From Advenella sp. FME57 (GTDB lineage Bacteria > Pseudomonadota > Gammaproteobacteria > Burkholderiales > Burkholderiaceae_B): a stretch of DNA of 64,000 bases. The notes under the pieces were generated by a model. The model was given only the letters and a program-made list of their open reading frames with translations. It was not told the origin of the DNA and searched no databases. The position numbers and the translations under genes are program-made. Of this stretch, positions 1 through 8,603 are shown one piece after another (the stretch's first letter is position 1; every line of letters begins with the position of its first letter). Location of the stretch: NCBI RefSeq assembly GCF_014897675.1, contig NZ_JABUXU010000010.1, positions 1 to 64,000 on the forward strand. Reading direction: 5' to 3'.

Positions 1-868
1 CGAGCCATGAGCGGAACAGCAGTACTACGTCATCGGCAGACCTTTCATCCGGAACGTAAGTGCAATAGCTGCGTGACGGCAGGCGTGGGCCGTTAAACGG
101 TGCAACAAGCCGGCCGGCAGCAAGATCGTCTGATACAAGCGACGTTGGTCCCATGGCGATGCCCATGCCGTCGATGGCTGCCTGCAACGTCAGGTAGAAG
201 TGATCGAAGGTCAGGGTGGCCGTCGGAGACAGGCCGTAAACCTGTGCCTTTGCCAGCCAGTCTGGCCACACTCGCGGCAGGCTGGTTGTGTGCAATAACG
301 TATGTTGTCGCAAGTCATCCGGCTCGCGTAGCGGCAGGCGCGAGAGGAGCGCCGGGCTGCAAACCGGCAGCCGCTCCTCGGACAGGAACGGTCTCATCGA
401 ATAGCCATAGAACGTGTCCGGACCGCCGCGGATGATGACGTCGTAGGTCTCTCTCAGGCTTTCCACCGGCTCGTTCGACGTCTCTACTCTGACGTCTATG
501 TCGGCATGTTCGCTACGGAATTTCTCCAGCCGTGGCACCAGCCAGCGCAAGGTGAACGTTGCCGATGCATTCACGGACAGCGTCCGGGAGACGGTTGCGG
601 GCACACCATAGCTGGCTGTAGCCCGCGTCAACTGTTCGAACAGGGGGTCGATTTGCGCCAGATAGGCTCTGGCGTCTGCAGTAAGCACCACGCGCCGGTT
701 ATGTCGTTCAAACAATGGCACGCCCAGCCATGCTTCAAGCAGGCGCACCTGCTGGCTTATCGCGCCATTGGTAACGTGCAGTTGCGCAGCCGCTTCCTTG
801 AAGCTGCCTAGTCGGCCGGCAGCTTCGAAGGCACGCAACGCGTTCAGTGGTGGGAGTCTTTGTTTCAT
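1..868 (-). CDS. LysR-family transcriptional regulator (GcvA-like), C-terminus cut by window edge
   Basis: Reading the complement from the ATG at 868 gives 289 open codons up to the window edge. The protein starts MKQRLPPLNALRAFEAAGR and continues with the winged-HTH signature of LysR proteins (GSFKEAAAQLHVTNGAISQQVRLLE, split here as GSFKEAAAQL then HVTNGAISQQ). The effector domain has the GcvA-type pattern, with TLRWLVPRL near residue 100. The gene is almost complete, as the family is about 300 residues. It is divergent from the EamA exporter at 968, with only 99 bp between the starts, so it probably controls that gene and the hydrolase behind it. That regulatory role is inference. Confidence 0.9.
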   Translation of the reverse strand, partial: MKQRLPPLNALRAFEAAGRLGSFKEAAAQLHVTNGAISQQVRLLEAWLGVPLFERHNRRVVLTADARAYLAQIDPLFEQLTRATASYGVPATVSRTLSVNASATFTLRWLVPRLEKFRSEHADIDVRVETSNEPVESLRETYDVIIRGGPDTFYGYSMRPFLSEERLPVCSPALLSRLPLREPDDLRQHTLLHTTSLPRVWPDWLAKAQVYGLSPTATLTFDHFYLTLQAAIDGMGIAMGPTSLVSDDLAAGRLVAPFNGPRLPSRSYCTYVPDERSADDVVLLFRSWL

Positions 869-967
869 TCGAAATAGTTTATCTAATACGAAGTGCCAAT
901 TTATCTGGTTTGTTGCCCAAGCACAAGATAGATATACTTCTTACTACACTTTTTTTTCGGGCCCTGC

Positions 968-1816
968 ATGCTCAGCTATGCTTATATTGGTGGTTTCGTC
1001 CTGCTTGCAGCGCTGCTTCATGCGAGCTGGAACGCGCTTTTGCATGGCAATGGCGATCGCCTGCTGTCCATGACGTGGATGAGCGTGGCCATCGCGGCAG
1101 TCTCTACGGTCGTGATTTTGTTCATTCCATTGCCAGCGCGCGCGGCCTGGCCATACATCATCACCTCGGGACTGATACACATCGTCTACAACGTAAGCCT
1201 TGTGCGGTCGTACCGTCGCAGCGACCTGGCGCAAGCGTATCCGATTGCACGCGGTTCCTCGCCGCTGTTCGTCACACTGGGCGCGGCGCTCTTCGCAGAT
1301 GAGGCAATCGGGCCTTTGCACGCCTTGGGCATCGTGATGATTTCGGGTGGCATTATGGCGATCGCGCTGCAGGGGCGCCAGGTGTCGCGCAAGGGCGTAC
1401 TGGCTGCGCTGATGACGGGTGTGATCATCGCGTTCTATACTGTGATCGACGGCATTGGCGTGCGCTTGTCGGGCGGGCAGGCGCTTTCGTACACTGCGTG
1501 GATGTTCCTGTTTTATTGGCTGATGCCGGTTTTGTTCGTTGCCAGGCGCGGGCTCGCAGCGCTGTTGACGTCGGTACGCACGGCGCCAAGGACAACTGGC
1601 ATATCGCTGATCGGCGGCCTGGTCTCGCTTGCGGCATATGGCATCGTGATCTGGGCGTTGCAGTCGGGCGCGATAGGTGCAGTCTCGGCATTACGCGAAA
1701 CCAGCGTGGTGTTTGCCGTGCTTATCGGACGAATGTTTCTGCAGGAAACGGTGAGTGCAAAACGCTGGCTCGCATGCCTGACTGTCGTGGGCGGAGCGGT
1801 TTGTCTTGGACTTTGA
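968..1816 (+). CDS. EamA/DMT-family membrane transporter
   Basis: The 282-residue protein has about ten hydrophobic segments in two EamA repeats. It starts MLSYAYIGGFVLLAALLHASWNALLHG, whose 'HASWNALLH' stretch is typical of the family. The second repeat ends in the usual pattern (VFAVLIGRMFLQETVSAKRW, then a last helix ending GGAVCLGL). Family members export metabolites or amino-acid-like compounds across the inner membrane, but the substrate cannot be read from sequence. The gene is followed after 22 bp by an alpha/beta hydrolase in the same direction, so the two are probably co-transcribed. Confidence 0.88.
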   Translation: MLSYAYIGGFVLLAALLHASWNALLHGNGDRLLSMTWMSVAIAAVSTVVILFIPLPARAAWPYIITSGLIHIVYNVSLVRSYRRSDLAQAYPIARGSSPLFVTLGAALFADEAIGPLHALGIVMISGGIMAIALQGRQVSRKGVLAALMTGVIIAFYTVIDGIGVRLSGGQALSYTAWMFLFYWLMPVLFVARRGLAALLTSVRTAPRTTGISLIGGLVSLAAYGIVIWALQSGAIGAVSALRETSVVFAVLIGRMFLQETVSAKRWLACLTVVGGAVCLGL

Positions 1817-1838
1817 CATTGACTGAAAGGATGACTTC

Positions 1839-2732
1839 ATGGTTAAGAAAATAGCAACCACGCAGCTTGAGATCGCCTACGAGGAACAGGGCAACGCCGA
1901 TGGATGGCCGGTCGTTCTGCTGCACGGCTTTCCCTACGACATCCATGCCTATGAAGAGGTCACACCGCAACTAGTAGCGCGGGGAGCACGCGTCATCACG
2001 CCGTTTCTTCGGGGATACGGGCCTACCCGATTTGTTGATGAGACCATACGTCGCTCGGGACAGCAGGCCGCGCTGGGGGCAGACTTGCTGGCATTGCTGG
2101 ATGCATTGAAGATCGAACAAGCCGTGGTCGGCGGATATGACTGGGGTGGGCGGGCCGCCTGCATCGTGGCCGCGTTGTACCCTTCAAGGGTGCGGGGCCT
2201 GGTTTCCGTGAACGGCTACAACATACAGGATATTGCCGCAGCCATGCAACCGGCCAGCCCGGAAAAAGAGTATCGGCTATGGTATCAATACTATTTCCAT
2301 GGCGAACGCGGTCGCGCCGTGCTGACAGAAAACCGCCATGCATTCTGTAAACTCTTGTGGTCCTTATGGTCGCCGACCTGGCGCTTTGACCAGAACACTT
2401 ACGCCCGCTCCGCTGCGGCGTTTGACAATCCCGATTTCGTCGACGTTGTCATCCATTCGTATCGACACCGATTCGGGTTGGTCGATGGCGACCCGCTGTT
2501 TGACGACATGGAAAAGCGTCTGGCCAGTGCGCCGCCCATCTCCGTACCCACGATTACACTGGAGGGGGATGCCGATGGGGTGACGCCAGTGGCAGATGGA
2601 CAAGCAAATCCATCGCGCTTCACAGGACGTCATGAAAACCGGATCATCCCCAATGTGGGCCACAATCTTCCGCAGGAAGCGCCCGACGCCTTCGCTGCGG
2701 CTGTGCTGGATATTAACGACTGGGCAGGCTAA
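1839..2732 (+). CDS. alpha/beta hydrolase, epoxide-hydrolase/dehalogenase type
   Basis: The protein has 297 residues and no signal peptide. The oxyanion-hole motif HGFP sits at residues 29-32. The nucleophile elbow GGYDWGG has Asp101 as nucleophile, which is the signature of soluble epoxide hydrolases and haloalkane/haloacetate dehalogenases rather than serine esterases. The C-terminal NVGHNLPQEAP supplies the catalytic His. It lies 22 bp after the EamA gene, so detoxification of a reactive halogenated or epoxide compound together with export is plausible but unproven. Confidence 0.87.
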   Translation: MVKKIATTQLEIAYEEQGNADGWPVVLLHGFPYDIHAYEEVTPQLVARGARVITPFLRGYGPTRFVDETIRRSGQQAALGADLLALLDALKIEQAVVGGYDWGGRAACIVAALYPSRVRGLVSVNGYNIQDIAAAMQPASPEKEYRLWYQYYFHGERGRAVLTENRHAFCKLLWSLWSPTWRFDQNTYARSAAAFDNPDFVDVVIHSYRHRFGLVDGDPLFDDMEKRLASAPPISVPTITLEGDADGVTPVADGQANPSRFTGRHENRIIPNVGHNLPQEAPDAFAAAVLDINDWAG

Positions 2733-2912
2733 TGCTCTGCACGCAAGGCAGTTGCCCAGCGTTCAATTCCCACCATACGGCCCAATGAGATGCCATCAGC
2801 CGGACCGCTGTGAAAAATCGGAAAGCGCAACGCAATCCGGTGTCTATTTGATGATTGACGGGCGCAGCAGTGCGATGTGTGCGCACTCTCGCGATTATTT
2901 CGGAGCGTGATG

Positions 2913-2942
2913 AAAGAAGCCAACCTGCAAGTTGGCTTCTTT
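2913..2942. terminator. bidirectional rho-independent terminator
   Basis: There is a perfect 12-bp stem, AAAGAAGCCAAC / GTTGGCTTCTTT, around a 6-nt loop. It has an A-run on one side and a T-run on the other, so it can terminate both the plus-strand hydrolase ending at 2732 and the minus-strand hydrolase ending at 2954. Confidence 0.85.
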
Positions 2943-2953
2943 GGTTCGTCTGG

Positions 2954-3826
2954 TCAGGGCTTGAGCGTTTTGATCCAATTGTCGAGCGCGTCCGCCAACG
3001 CTTGCGGCTGCTCCGGTACAAGCGCGTGGCTGGCATTGGCAATGACAACCGTGCTGATCCGGGCGCCGAACTCTTCTTTCATTTCCTGGCGGGTCGACTC
3101 CGGTTTGAAAGGATCAAGTTCGCCCTGTACTTCCAGCAAGGGAGCGTGTCCGCCTGACCACCATTCCGACTGCGGGGTCGCTTTGCCCGCTGCGCGTTGG
3201 CTCTTGGCGACATCGCCATAGCTGCCGTTCAACCAGGAACGTGCATCATGCCCTTTGGCAAAAAAACCGAATTGCAATGCGGCTAGCCGCTGGGCTTGTG
3301 GCACGCTCTGGTCGGTTGCATGACGCACTTTTTCCACCAGCTCCGGCATGGCTTCTGGATAGCTTTTGGCCGCCGCAGCAATGATGATGACACCACGTAC
3401 TGCGTCCGGGTGATCAACCGCCGTCATGCGAGCGACCCAGTTGCCGAAAGCATGACCGGCAATGATGACGGGCTTTTTGGCAACCTGCTGGATAACCTGG
3501 TTAATATCATCGGCCAGGTCATGCAAGGTGATGTTTTCTGTCGGGCCCAGGCTTTTGCCGATCCCGCGCGGCTCCGGGCGAATAACCTGGTAGCCTTTTT
3601 TCTGCAGGAATGGCACCAGCGGATCAAAATCTTCTGCGCCCCGACCACGAGACGGTAGCAGGACAATAGGCGTTCCGGTGCCATTGATAAAGACCTCGAC
3701 CTTTGCTCCCTTGTCTGTCTGGATAACGCGAGTCTGGGTATCGGCAATTTTGCTGGCATTGGCGTGAACAGTAAAAACCTGCGCAGCAAGACCCATCCCC
3801 ACTACCAGCGACAATAGCTTATTCAT
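2954..3826 (-). CDS. exported alpha/beta hydrolase-fold protein with Ala at the nucleophile position
   Basis: The start at 3826 is preferred over the upstream ATG at 3841 because GGAG lies 6 nt before it and the protein then begins directly with a signal peptide (MNKLLSLVVGMG...VHANA). The hydrolase fold is clear: VLLPSRGRG, a PEPRGIGKS strand-loop, and the elbow IIAGHAFGNW. In the elbow the usual GxSxG is GHAFG, with Ala126 where the Ser should be. The late His (NASHALVPEQP) is kept. The protein may be non-hydrolytic, a binding or signalling variant, or use another mechanism. It is alone on the minus strand. Confidence 0.83.
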   Translation of the reverse strand: MNKLLSLVVGMGLAAQVFTVHANASKIADTQTRVIQTDKGAKVEVFINGTGTPIVLLPSRGRGAEDFDPLVPFLQKKGYQVIRPEPRGIGKSLGPTENITLHDLADDINQVIQQVAKKPVIIAGHAFGNWVARMTAVDHPDAVRGVIIIAAAAKSYPEAMPELVEKVRHATDQSVPQAQRLAALQFGFFAKGHDARSWLNGSYGDVAKSQRAAGKATPQSEWWSGGHAPLLEVQGELDPFKPESTRQEMKEEFGARISTVVIANASHALVPEQPQALADALDNWIKTLKP

Positions 3827-3841
3827 TTTCGTCTCCGTCAT

Positions 3842-4168
3842 TGTTTGTATGAGAACGACAAATGATGAGTGATTCCTCCGCTTGGCACCAGATGTTCAGA
3901 TAGATTTCAGCTATAGGAAAAGGGCATAACCACTGTGATAAGACGGTGTTCTGAACGGCTGCGAACATATCCTGGTCGCACTGAAACGCTCAAGAGCGAT
4001 CTCTGGGCCAGGAACCAGAGCTTAGCAAAACTGCGGGAATTTCAACATTGCACGAAGGATAAGGAGGCAGGTTGTGGTGTGAATGATCTGGTCAAGCTAT
4101 AACGCCAAAGGCATAGGAAAGACGCCAATTATCATAATTCTTGCCTGTGTCAAGGATCCCATTTATCC
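3842..4168. other. intergenic, no gene seen
   Basis: These 327 bases contain no convincing reading frame. Base composition drops sharply towards AT from about 4120, at the edge of the Fic locus. Confidence 0.5.
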
Positions 4169-4313
4169 TGATATGTCGAAATAAATCGTTTTTGTCGACA
4201 TATCATACGAATATGTCGATGGCTTAAACATATTGATCATATATGTTGAAAAAATTTAAAAAAATCGACACATGAGAGAGATATGGTTAAAATTATCGAA
4301 ATATTCGACATAT
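4169..4313. promoter_or_regulatory. array of ATATGTCGA / TCGACATAT repeats upstream of the Fic gene
   Basis: The array starts with a perfect 11-bp inverted repeat, TGATATGTCGA (4169-4179) and TCGACATATCA (4195-4205). It is followed by ATATGTCGA at 4211-4219, a partial TCGACA at 4265-4270 and TCGACATAT at 4305-4313, which is 20 bp before the start codon. The stretch is strongly AT-rich. This looks like a multi-site operator for a dedicated regulator. The Fic protein's own C-terminal winged-helix-like part is one candidate binder (inference). Confidence 0.7.
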
Positions 4314-4332
4314 TTTCTCAAAAGGCCAGTGT

Positions 4333-5430
4333 ATGTTTAGCCCAGACCTGCCATATAACGATTTACCCCGTCTGCCGCCAAAAGCGGATATCGAGACAAA
4401 AGCCATTCTAAAAGCGTGCATTGACGCCAAGGCCTCACTGGCGGGTTTGAAGGCCATGGCAAAGCGCATTCCGAACCAGGAAATGCTGATTAATATTATT
4501 CCTATGCTGGAAGCGCAGGCCAGTTCTGAAATTGAAAATATCGTTACGACCACAGACCGGCTCTTTCAGTATGCGAGCGACGAGTCGAATGTTCTGGCCG
4601 ATCCTGCAACGAAAGAGGCCTTGCGCTATAGAACCGCGCTGTACCGCGGATACCAGTCACTTAACTCAAGGCCGCTGACGACGGCTACTGCAGTTCAGAT
4701 ATGCCGAACCATCAAAGGGGTGGAAACGGATATCCGTCGCGTGCCGGGTACGGCACTCCTGAACGAGGCCACAGGGCAGATTGTTTATACGCCACCGGAC
4801 GGGGAGGGGGCAATTCGCGATCTTCTTGCAGATTGGGAACGGTTCAGTCACACGCAAACCGACATTGACCCTCTTATCCGCATGGCTGTCATGCACTATC
4901 AATTTGAGGCGATTCATCCTTTCAGTGATGGCAACGGTAGAACCGGCCGTGTACTGAATCTGCTTTTTTTGATTTCCGAGAACTTGCTTGAAGCGCCCAT
5001 TCTTTACCTGAGCCGCTACATTATCCAGAATAAATCAGAATACTATCGTCGGCTGTTGCGAGTGACAACAGAGCAGGAGTGGGAATCATGGATTTTGTAT
5101 ATGCTGCAGGCCACGCATAGCACCGCTGAATGGACGTCGAAAAAAATCATCGCCATTTGTGACTTGATGGACCAAATCCGGGAACAACTACGCCGGGCCC
5201 TGCCGAAGATTTATAGCTACGAACTCGTCGACCTTATCTTTACACAGCCCTATTGTCGGATTGCCAATATTGTGGACCAGGGGATTGCCCAACGCCAAAC
5301 GGCGTCAAAGATACTACAGGCGCTTGTTGCGCAAAATGTATTGAGAGAAGTTCAGTCGGGACGCGAAAAAATATTCATCAATGTGGCATTGATGCGATTG
5401 CTGGCGCGTGAGGACGACAGCCCGAGCTAA
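4333..5430 (+). CDS. Fic-family AMP-transferase with built-in inhibitory helix
   Basis: The 365-residue protein has the complete Fic core HPFSDGNGRTGR, with catalytic His195. The N-terminal region carries the inhibition motif S64-S-E-I-E68-N69, matching (S/T)xxxE(G/N), so this is a class II, self-inhibited Fic protein. The C-terminal third (RIANIVDQGIAQRQTASKIL) resembles a winged helix that could bind DNA. Fic enzymes usually transfer AMP to Ser/Thr/Tyr of a target, which is unknown here. No separate antitoxin is seen, in line with the internal inhibitor. The gene and its leader are AT-rich relative to neighbours, which suggests acquisition. Confidence 0.93.
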   Translation: MFSPDLPYNDLPRLPPKADIETKAILKACIDAKASLAGLKAMAKRIPNQEMLINIIPMLEAQASSEIENIVTTTDRLFQYASDESNVLADPATKEALRYRTALYRGYQSLNSRPLTTATAVQICRTIKGVETDIRRVPGTALLNEATGQIVYTPPDGEGAIRDLLADWERFSHTQTDIDPLIRMAVMHYQFEAIHPFSDGNGRTGRVLNLLFLISENLLEAPILYLSRYIIQNKSEYYRRLLRVTTEQEWESWILYMLQATHSTAEWTSKKIIAICDLMDQIREQLRRALPKIYSYELVDLIFTQPYCRIANIVDQGIAQRQTASKILQALVAQNVLREVQSGREKIFINVALMRLLAREDDSPS

Positions 5431-5450
5431 TAAAACGGCGTAACCCGTGA

Positions 5451-5669
5451 ATCAGGCGTTTGCGCTATGGGCATCGTCTATCCTTACCGATTGATGCGAC
5501 GGTCCTGGACCACCAGCTTCTGGGTAATATTATTCGTTATTCTGTAGATACTGCTATTGGACAAATAACGGTGGAGCTGCTTAACCGTTCGTCTGAGCGG
5601 ATGCTTGAGCAAGGGGCTCGTCTGGAGCTGATGTTTAATAAGAATGAGATTCGGGAACTGACGAGCTAA
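5451..5669 (+). pseudogene. TOBE-domain remnant of an ABC transporter ATPase
   Basis: The open frame of about 70 codons has no good ATG start (TTG at 5460) and no upstream body. Its sequence reads LPIDATVLDHQLLGNIIRYSV, then GQITVELLNRS and GARLELMF, which is the pattern of the C-terminal TOBE substrate-regulation domain of ABC importer ATPases. The ATPase domain is missing, so it is most likely the 3' scrap of a deleted transporter gene. It could also be a small unrelated ORF. Confidence 0.5.
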
Positions 5670-5713
5670 GGGATACTGACTTGGAGGGTGGCGCGTGTCC
5701 CTTGACCGCCTTC

Positions 5714-6406
5714 CTACTTCCCCGACGTGTTCTTCTTGCTCAACCGCTCATAATTATCCCGCAGCAGCAAACCCGCAAAGTAGATATGCTCGCGCATCAG
5801 TTGTTCTGCCCGCGCGGCGTCCTTCTCGATCACAGCCGTGACGATACGGTGATGGTCCTGGTGCGAGCGGCTGATGATGCCGTGATCTTCCCACAGCATG
5901 ATTCTGTCCGAGGCAAAGGGCGCGGTTTGCGCCTGGGTGGTGAATCGGGTGACCCAGGAGTTTTCCGCAGCAGATAGTAGCGTTTCATGTAGCGTGACGT
6001 TCATCTCCTGGTAGGGCGCGTGATCTTCGGGCAACAGTACGCCCTTATTCAGAATCGCATCGCCTTGCGCCACGCATGCCTTGAGTTTGCTGATGGCAAG
6101 ATCGGACAGGCCCTTTTGCGCAGCGCGCCGACAGGCCAGCCCTTCGAGCACCGCACGCACTTCATAAGCGCCGATGATGTCTTCATATTGATAAACCCGC
6201 ACGGTGTAGCCGCGCTTGGTGCGATGCTCCAATAGGCCTTCATTGCCCAGGTTGCCAAGCGCCGCGCGCACCGGCGTGCGCGATACCCCAAGCTTTTCTG
6301 CTAGCGGAATTTCTTCGAGGCGCTCGCCGGGTTGCAATATGCCTTGCAGGATCCAGCTTCGGAGCGTGTGGGTGACGTGATCAGCCAGGGTGTTCATTGG
6401 TTTCAT
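5714..6406 (-). CDS. GntR-family regulator, FCD (FadR-like) subfamily
   Basis: The 230-residue protein has an N-terminal winged HTH (GERLEEIPLAEKLGVSRTPV, then RAALGNLGNEGLL) and an all-helical FCD ligand domain (YEVRAVLEGLACRRAA, then HHRIVTAVIEKDAARAEQLM). It is divergent from the TRAP transporter operon. The start ATG at 6406 overlaps a TGTATACA palindrome, and the in-frame ATG at 6397 is an alternative start. It is probably the ligand-responsive repressor of the operon at 6692-13998 and of itself. Confidence 0.92.
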   Translation of the reverse strand: MKPMNTLADHVTHTLRSWILQGILQPGERLEEIPLAEKLGVSRTPVRAALGNLGNEGLLEHRTKRGYTVRVYQYEDIIGAYEVRAVLEGLACRRAAQKGLSDLAISKLKACVAQGDAILNKGVLLPEDHAPYQEMNVTLHETLLSAAENSWVTRFTTQAQTAPFASDRIMLWEDHGIISRSHQDHHRIVTAVIEKDAARAEQLMREHIYFAGLLLRDNYERLSKKNTSGK

Positions 6407-6561
6407 GTATACATAAATAGAAAAGACTCATACTCCAGTATACGTAAAATTCCCGAAACTAGGGAAATCACTAATAAACTTCCTCCCTTCATGTATGCAC
6501 AATGGCATTTATTCCAAGGTTTTACCCTAAAAAACCGCCAATTTTAATAATTGTGTATACA
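6406..6561. promoter_or_regulatory. TGTATACA operator array between GntR gene and TRAP operon
   Basis: TGTATACA occurs exactly at 6406-6413 and 6554-6561. GTATAC occurs within AGTATACG at 6438-6443, and the one-mismatch copy TGTATGCA lies at 6492-6499. Palindromes of this size in a divergent GntR promoter region are the expected operators. The copy at 6406 covers the regulator's start codon and suggests autorepression. The rest of the 285-bp gap is AT-rich and has no gene. Confidence 0.72.
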
Positions 6562-6691
6562 TGAGACAAGAAATCCACATCGCGGATCGCCCCGCGCGTT
6601 CGCCTGATACTTCGGGTGTTTTCAAGGCAGGGGTCACAATCTCTCGGCAAAAATTTCCAAGACAAGACACCGCGATCAGGAGGAACAGACT

Positions 6692-7222
6692 ATGGACAGA
6701 CTAATTGTGCTGGCCAGTCGCGCACTGGTTTTGCTGTGTTCGGCAGCGCTGGTCCTGATGATGCTTCAGGTCACGCTGGACGTGGCAGGTAAGTATCTGT
6801 TCGATCAGCCTATCCCTGGCAGCGAGGCGATTGTGGCCAGCTACTACATGGTGGCCATTGTGTTTCTGCCGCTGGCCTGGGTGGAAGTATGCGGCGAATC
6901 CATTGTGGTCGAGCTGCTCTATAACATTGCTTCGAAACCGGTCCGCGTCATCATGGCCGCCTTGGGCACTGCGGCAACGGTGATCTGCTACGGGTTCCTG
7001 GCCTGGTTTCTGTGGGCGCCGGCCATGCATGCCTACCGGATTGGCGAATTCGATTCCAGCACCTGGAATGTCATTACCTGGCCTGCCCGGTTTTTGCTGC
7101 CGCTAGGACTGGCGCTGGGGGCGATTGTGGCGCTGCTTCAGCTGATGCGTATTCTGACAGGGCGCAAGCCGCTGCATCATGGCATCGCTGATGATGTCAC
7201 TGATCTTCCAGAACAAATTTGA
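6692..7222 (+). CDS. TRAP transporter small membrane subunit (DctQ-type)
   Basis: The 176-residue protein has four hydrophobic helices and the family pattern of a small TRAP permease (VMLQVTLDVAGKYLFDQPIPGS, shortened here as MMLQVTLDVAGKYLFDQPIP). An AGGAGG-like ribosome site precedes it. It is the first gene of the operon. It partners with the large permease that starts 10 bp later. Confidence 0.92.
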   Translation: MDRLIVLASRALVLLCSAALVLMMLQVTLDVAGKYLFDQPIPGSEAIVASYYMVAIVFLPLAWVEVCGESIVVELLYNIASKPVRVIMAALGTAATVICYGFLAWFLWAPAMHAYRIGEFDSSTWNVITWPARFLLPLGLALGAIVALLQLMRILTGRKPLHHGIADDVTDLPEQI

Positions 7223-7232
7223 GGGAACAGCA

Positions 7233-8534
7233 ATGGATCCGTTGTTAATTGGTGTACTGGGCATTTGTCTGCTGCTGGCTTTCATTGTTACCCGCTTTCC
7301 TATTGGTATCGCGATGGGGCTGGTGGGGTTTCTGGGCATTATCTTTATTATTGGCGTGACGCCCGCGATAGGGGTGGCCAAGGCGGTTCCCTATGAACTG
7401 GTGGGCGATTGGAATTTATCTGCAGTGCCCATGTTTTTGCTGATGGGTTATTTTTCATCGGCGGCGGGCCTGACGCGCGGCTTGTTCGGCGCGGCCCGGA
7501 TCTTTCTGGGTAAAGTGCCCGGCGGGCTGGCGTCTGCAACGGTATTGGCCAGCGCGCTTTTTGCTTCGGCCAGCGGCTCCAGCGTGGCGACCGCCGCTGC
7601 CTTTTCCCGCATTGCCGTTCCTGAAATGCTCAAGGCGGGCTACAAGCCATCGTTGGCCACGGCTTCGGTGGCCTCGGCCGGCACATTGGGTTCCTTGATT
7701 CCACCCAGCGTGCTGCTGATTATCTATGGGTTGATCACCGATCTGTCGATTGGCACGCTGTTTGTCGCGGCTGTAATTCCGGGGGCGTTGTCTGCCGTGG
7801 TCTATATTGCCATGATCACGATCCGCTGCAAGCTGGATCCGTCCCTGGCGCCCCGCATCAATGAGACCTACACGGCAGAGCAAAGAAAAGAAGCGATCAA
7901 GGACATCTGGCCGTTGCCGCTGCTTATTGCAGGTGTGCTCGGCGGCATCTTCACGGGCGTGTTTACTGCGACCGAGGCCGGTGCCATCGGCGCATTCCTG
8001 GCTGTTGTCATTGCGGTTGCAAGGCGCCAGTTTACGTTGAAGGTGGCAGAAAAAGCCCTGTTTGATACTGCGGTCAGCACATCTGCCATATTCATTATTG
8101 TTGTAGGCGCCGCGATCTTCTCGCGCTTTATTGCGCTGTCAACGCTGCCGGTGTGGGTGACCAGTTCGCTCAGCGGCTTTGACTTTATTACAGTCATCAT
8201 CCTGATCTGCCTTGTGTTTCTGGTGCTGGGCTGCTTCATGGAGAGTATTTCCATCATGCTGCTGACCTTGCCTGTGCTGTCTCCGCTATTGGATGGTTAT
8301 GGCATCAACATGATCTGGTTTGGCGTGCTGGTGGTCAAGCTGCTGGAAATCGGCCTGATCACGCCGCCGCTGGGTCTGAACGTGTACGTCATCCGATCAA
8401 GTCTGGGCAAAACCATCAAATTGGGCACCATCTTCAAGGGCGTGGCCTGGTTTATTTTTGCCGACTTTTTCACGGTCGCATGCATGATCGCCTTCCCGGC
8501 TCTCACGCTCTGGCTTCCTTCTTTTATGCAATAA
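7233..8534 (+). CDS. TRAP transporter large permease (DctM-type)
   Basis: The start ATG at 7233 is chosen because GAGGGAACAGCA precedes it. A longer frame begins at 7179 inside dctQ and is unlikely. The 433-residue, very hydrophobic protein has the DctM hallmarks RFPIGIAMGLVG, SASGSSVATAAAF and GSLIPPSVLLIIYG. It forms the ion-coupled channel of the tripartite transporter with the proteins at 6692 and 8604. Confidence 0.95.
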   Translation: MDPLLIGVLGICLLLAFIVTRFPIGIAMGLVGFLGIIFIIGVTPAIGVAKAVPYELVGDWNLSAVPMFLLMGYFSSAAGLTRGLFGAARIFLGKVPGGLASATVLASALFASASGSSVATAAAFSRIAVPEMLKAGYKPSLATASVASAGTLGSLIPPSVLLIIYGLITDLSIGTLFVAAVIPGALSAVVYIAMITIRCKLDPSLAPRINETYTAEQRKEAIKDIWPLPLLIAGVLGGIFTGVFTATEAGAIGAFLAVVIAVARRQFTLKVAEKALFDTAVSTSAIFIIVVGAAIFSRFIALSTLPVWVTSSLSGFDFITVIILICLVFLVLGCFMESISIMLLTLPVLSPLLDGYGINMIWFGVLVVKLLEIGLITPPLGLNVYVIRSSLGKTIKLGTIFKGVAWFIFADFFTVACMIAFPALTLWLPSFMQ

Positions 8535-8603
8535 ACAATCTCACATTATTCCAAGACTGATCGCTGTCACAGGCGGTCCGCAACCCAAACGAGGAGCACA
8601 ATC

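Noticed and set aside
100-435. Plus-strand open frame near the left edge
   Set aside because: It is the shadow of the LysR gene on the other strand, which has a clear HTH and runs from 868 to the edge.
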